Translations under genes and position numbers: made by a program
NCBI GenBank assembly: GCA_027682925.1
Contig: JAQCYU010000014.1
Location: 1 to 57,125 of the forward strand
Direction of reading: 5' to 3'
Length of the DNA stretch: 57,125 nucleotides
Source of the DNA: Coriobacteriaceae bacterium AF45-21
GTDB taxonomy: Bacteria > Actinomycetota > Coriobacteriia > Coriobacteriales > Coriobacteriaceae
Notes under the pieces: model-generated
The model's database searches: none
Told to the model about the DNA's origin: nothing
What the model saw: only the letters and a program-made list of their open reading frames with translations
Shown: positions 56,279 to 57,125 of the stretch, piece after piece
Layout of the letters: the number at the start of each line of letters is the position of its first letter
Numbering within the stretch: position 1 is the stretch's first letter

Positions 56279-56866
56279 ATGAGCGATTATGCAGGCCAGA
56301 CGGTCGCCGTGCTGGCGGTCCAAGGCGCTTTTGCCGAGCACGAGACAAGACTATCCGAGCTGGGCGCACGTTGTATTGAGCTGAGGCAGGCGGCTGATTT
56401 GATGCAGGACTTTGACCGTCTGGTACTTCCCGGCGGCGAGTCCACCGTTCAAGGGAAGCTGCTTGATGAGCTGGGCATGCTCGAGGAGCTTCGCGCCCGT
56501 ATCGCTGAAGGCATGCCCGTCCTGGGCACCTGCGCCGGCTTGATTCTACTGGCTCACGACCTTGCCGCCCATGACGATAAAGGCACGCCGCGTTTGGCAA
56601 CCATGGATGTACTTGTCGAGCGCAATGCCTACGGCAGGCAGCTCGGCAGCTTTCGAACCAAGGGGCAAGTAGCCGGCATCGACGGCGAAGCGCCGCTGAC
56701 GTTTATCCGCGCGCCCCGCATCGTCGAGGTCCACGGCGACGCCAAGGCCCTGGCCGAAGTCGATGGCCGCATCGTCGCTGCCCGCCAAGACAATCAGCTC
56801 GGCGTAACCTTCCACCCCGAACTCGACGAAGACACCCGCCTCCACGAACTGTTCCTACAAATGTAG
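56279..56866 (+). CDS. pdxT: Pyridoxal 5'-phosphate synthase glutaminase subunit PdxT
   Basis: The 195-residue glutaminase supplies ammonia to PdxS. It has VLAVQGAFAEH, LVLPGGESTVQGKLL, the nucleophile Cys in GTCAGLILLA and the His-Glu pair in VTFHPELDED, which complete the class I amidotransferase triad. AGAAAGGATCGC precedes the ATG. Length and order after pdxS are standard. Confidence 0.97.
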   Translation: MSDYAGQTVAVLAVQGAFAEHETRLSELGARCIELRQAADLMQDFDRLVLPGGESTVQGKLLDELGMLEELRARIAEGMPVLGTCAGLILLAHDLAAHDDKGTPRLATMDVLVERNAYGRQLGSFRTKGQVAGIDGEAPLTFIRAPRIVEVHGDAKALAEVDGRIVAARQDNQLGVTFHPELDEDTRLHELFLQM

Positions 56867-56908
56867 GCGGAATCGAAACGAGCGCGGATTTTCGGACACT
56901 TAATAGAC

Positions 56909-56972
56909 GAGAGTGGATAATCTCCCACTTTGAGCTCGAATACAGGCCCAAACCGGGAAATTATCCACTCTC
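56909..56972. repeat. Inverted-repeat element downstream of pdxT
   Basis: GAGAGTGGATAAT (56909-56921) and ATTATCCACTCTC (56960-56972) are perfect inverted repeats with a 38-base spacer; CTCCC and GGGAAA continue the symmetry inwards. It lies 18 bases from the palindrome copy at 56991. Confidence 0.7.
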
Positions 56973-56990
56973 ACGTTATGCAGTCGTTGG

Positions 56991-57026
56991 GGACGTCCTT
57001 AAACGACTAGTTATTTAAGAACGTCC
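56991..57026. repeat. Palindromic repeat, copy B
   Basis: GGACGTCCTTAAACGACTAG and the following bases to CGTCC form a near-perfect 36-bp palindrome around ACTAGT, with arms GGACGTCCTTAAA and TTTAAGAACGTCC. It is the inverted counterpart of the copy at the left end. The final 100 bases of the window are very GC-rich and show CCCGGGCCCG-type short palindromes but no gene I recognise. Confidence 0.75.
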
Positions 57027-57125
57027 ATTACAGTCGAAATTGTCAGCCCGGGCCCGTCTCGGGCTACGATTGAGGCGCGCCCAGAACGGGCCGCCGACCG
57101 GGCGCCCGCGCACGGCCGAACGTCC

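Noticed and set aside
1..57125. rRNA, tRNA, insertion sequences and prophage
   Set aside because: I saw no CCA-ended cloverleaf, no transposase or integrase motif and no phage structural gene in either strand.

Overview
The window is about 57 kb of GC-rich bacterial chromosome with dense, mostly short-spaced genes on both strands. The third-position GC bias, the fused PurL-PurQ enzyme, the EtfAB/FAD-dehydrogenase cluster, the reverse rubrerythrin and families of long palindromic intergenic repeats suggest an anaerobic gut actinobacterium of the class Coriobacteriia, most likely Collinsella or a close relative. That assignment is inference from gene content. I see no rRNA, tRNA, CRISPR array, prophage or insertion sequence.

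Layout. 0-6.5 kb: a branched-chain amino-acid ABC transporter (livKHMGF) on the minus strand, with a second substrate-binding lipoprotein upstream. 6.8-9.1 kb: homoserine dehydrogenase and a short-chain dehydrogenase resembling BaiA. 9.4-10.9 kb: a CPA2-type antiporter. 11.1-14.9 kb: purL-purQ fusion. 15-20.4 kb: EamA transporter, diguanylate cyclase, KdgT, AzlCD and an HD protein. 20.4-24.1 kb: FAD dehydrogenase-EtfB-EtfA, probably an electron-bifurcating lactate dehydrogenase type complex. 24.4-27.6 kb: an operon of five small or secreted proteins of unknown function. 27.7-28.5 kb: DUF554 membrane protein. 28.5-34.1 kb: a three-gene TerB-N/TerB-C, DUF2791 ATPase (BrxD-like) and Lhr-type helicase (BrxHI-like) cassette, the best candidate for an under-described system. 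34.2-40.8 kb: spermidine-synthase-like protein, Elp3, DUF4097 protein with its HTH regulator, a Trm9-like methyltransferase and TrmB. 41-43.7 kb: Ski2-like helicase. 43.8-49.8 kb: DUF2130 protein, then a beta-glucoside-type PTS permease with a YdjC deacetylase and a LicT antiterminator, then a phosphoesterase. 50-53 kb: aldehyde and alcohol dehydrogenase operon. 53.2-56.9 kb: reverse rubrerythrin, PdxR and the PLP synthase pair PdxST.

A major caveat runs through the window. About fourteen genes, including purL, livG, livM, elp3, pdxR and rubrerythrin, are broken by single-base losses, nearly always one G or C from a run of two to five. Putting these bases back restores full-length, family-typical proteins in every case, and the restored lengths are whole codons (purL: five bases, 1248 aa). 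This looks like systematic indel error in the assembly rather than gene decay. I annotate each such gene over its full inferred extent and give the break positions.

The intergenic DNA holds at least six kinds of long inverted repeats, including near-identical 36-bp palindromes at the two ends of the window.
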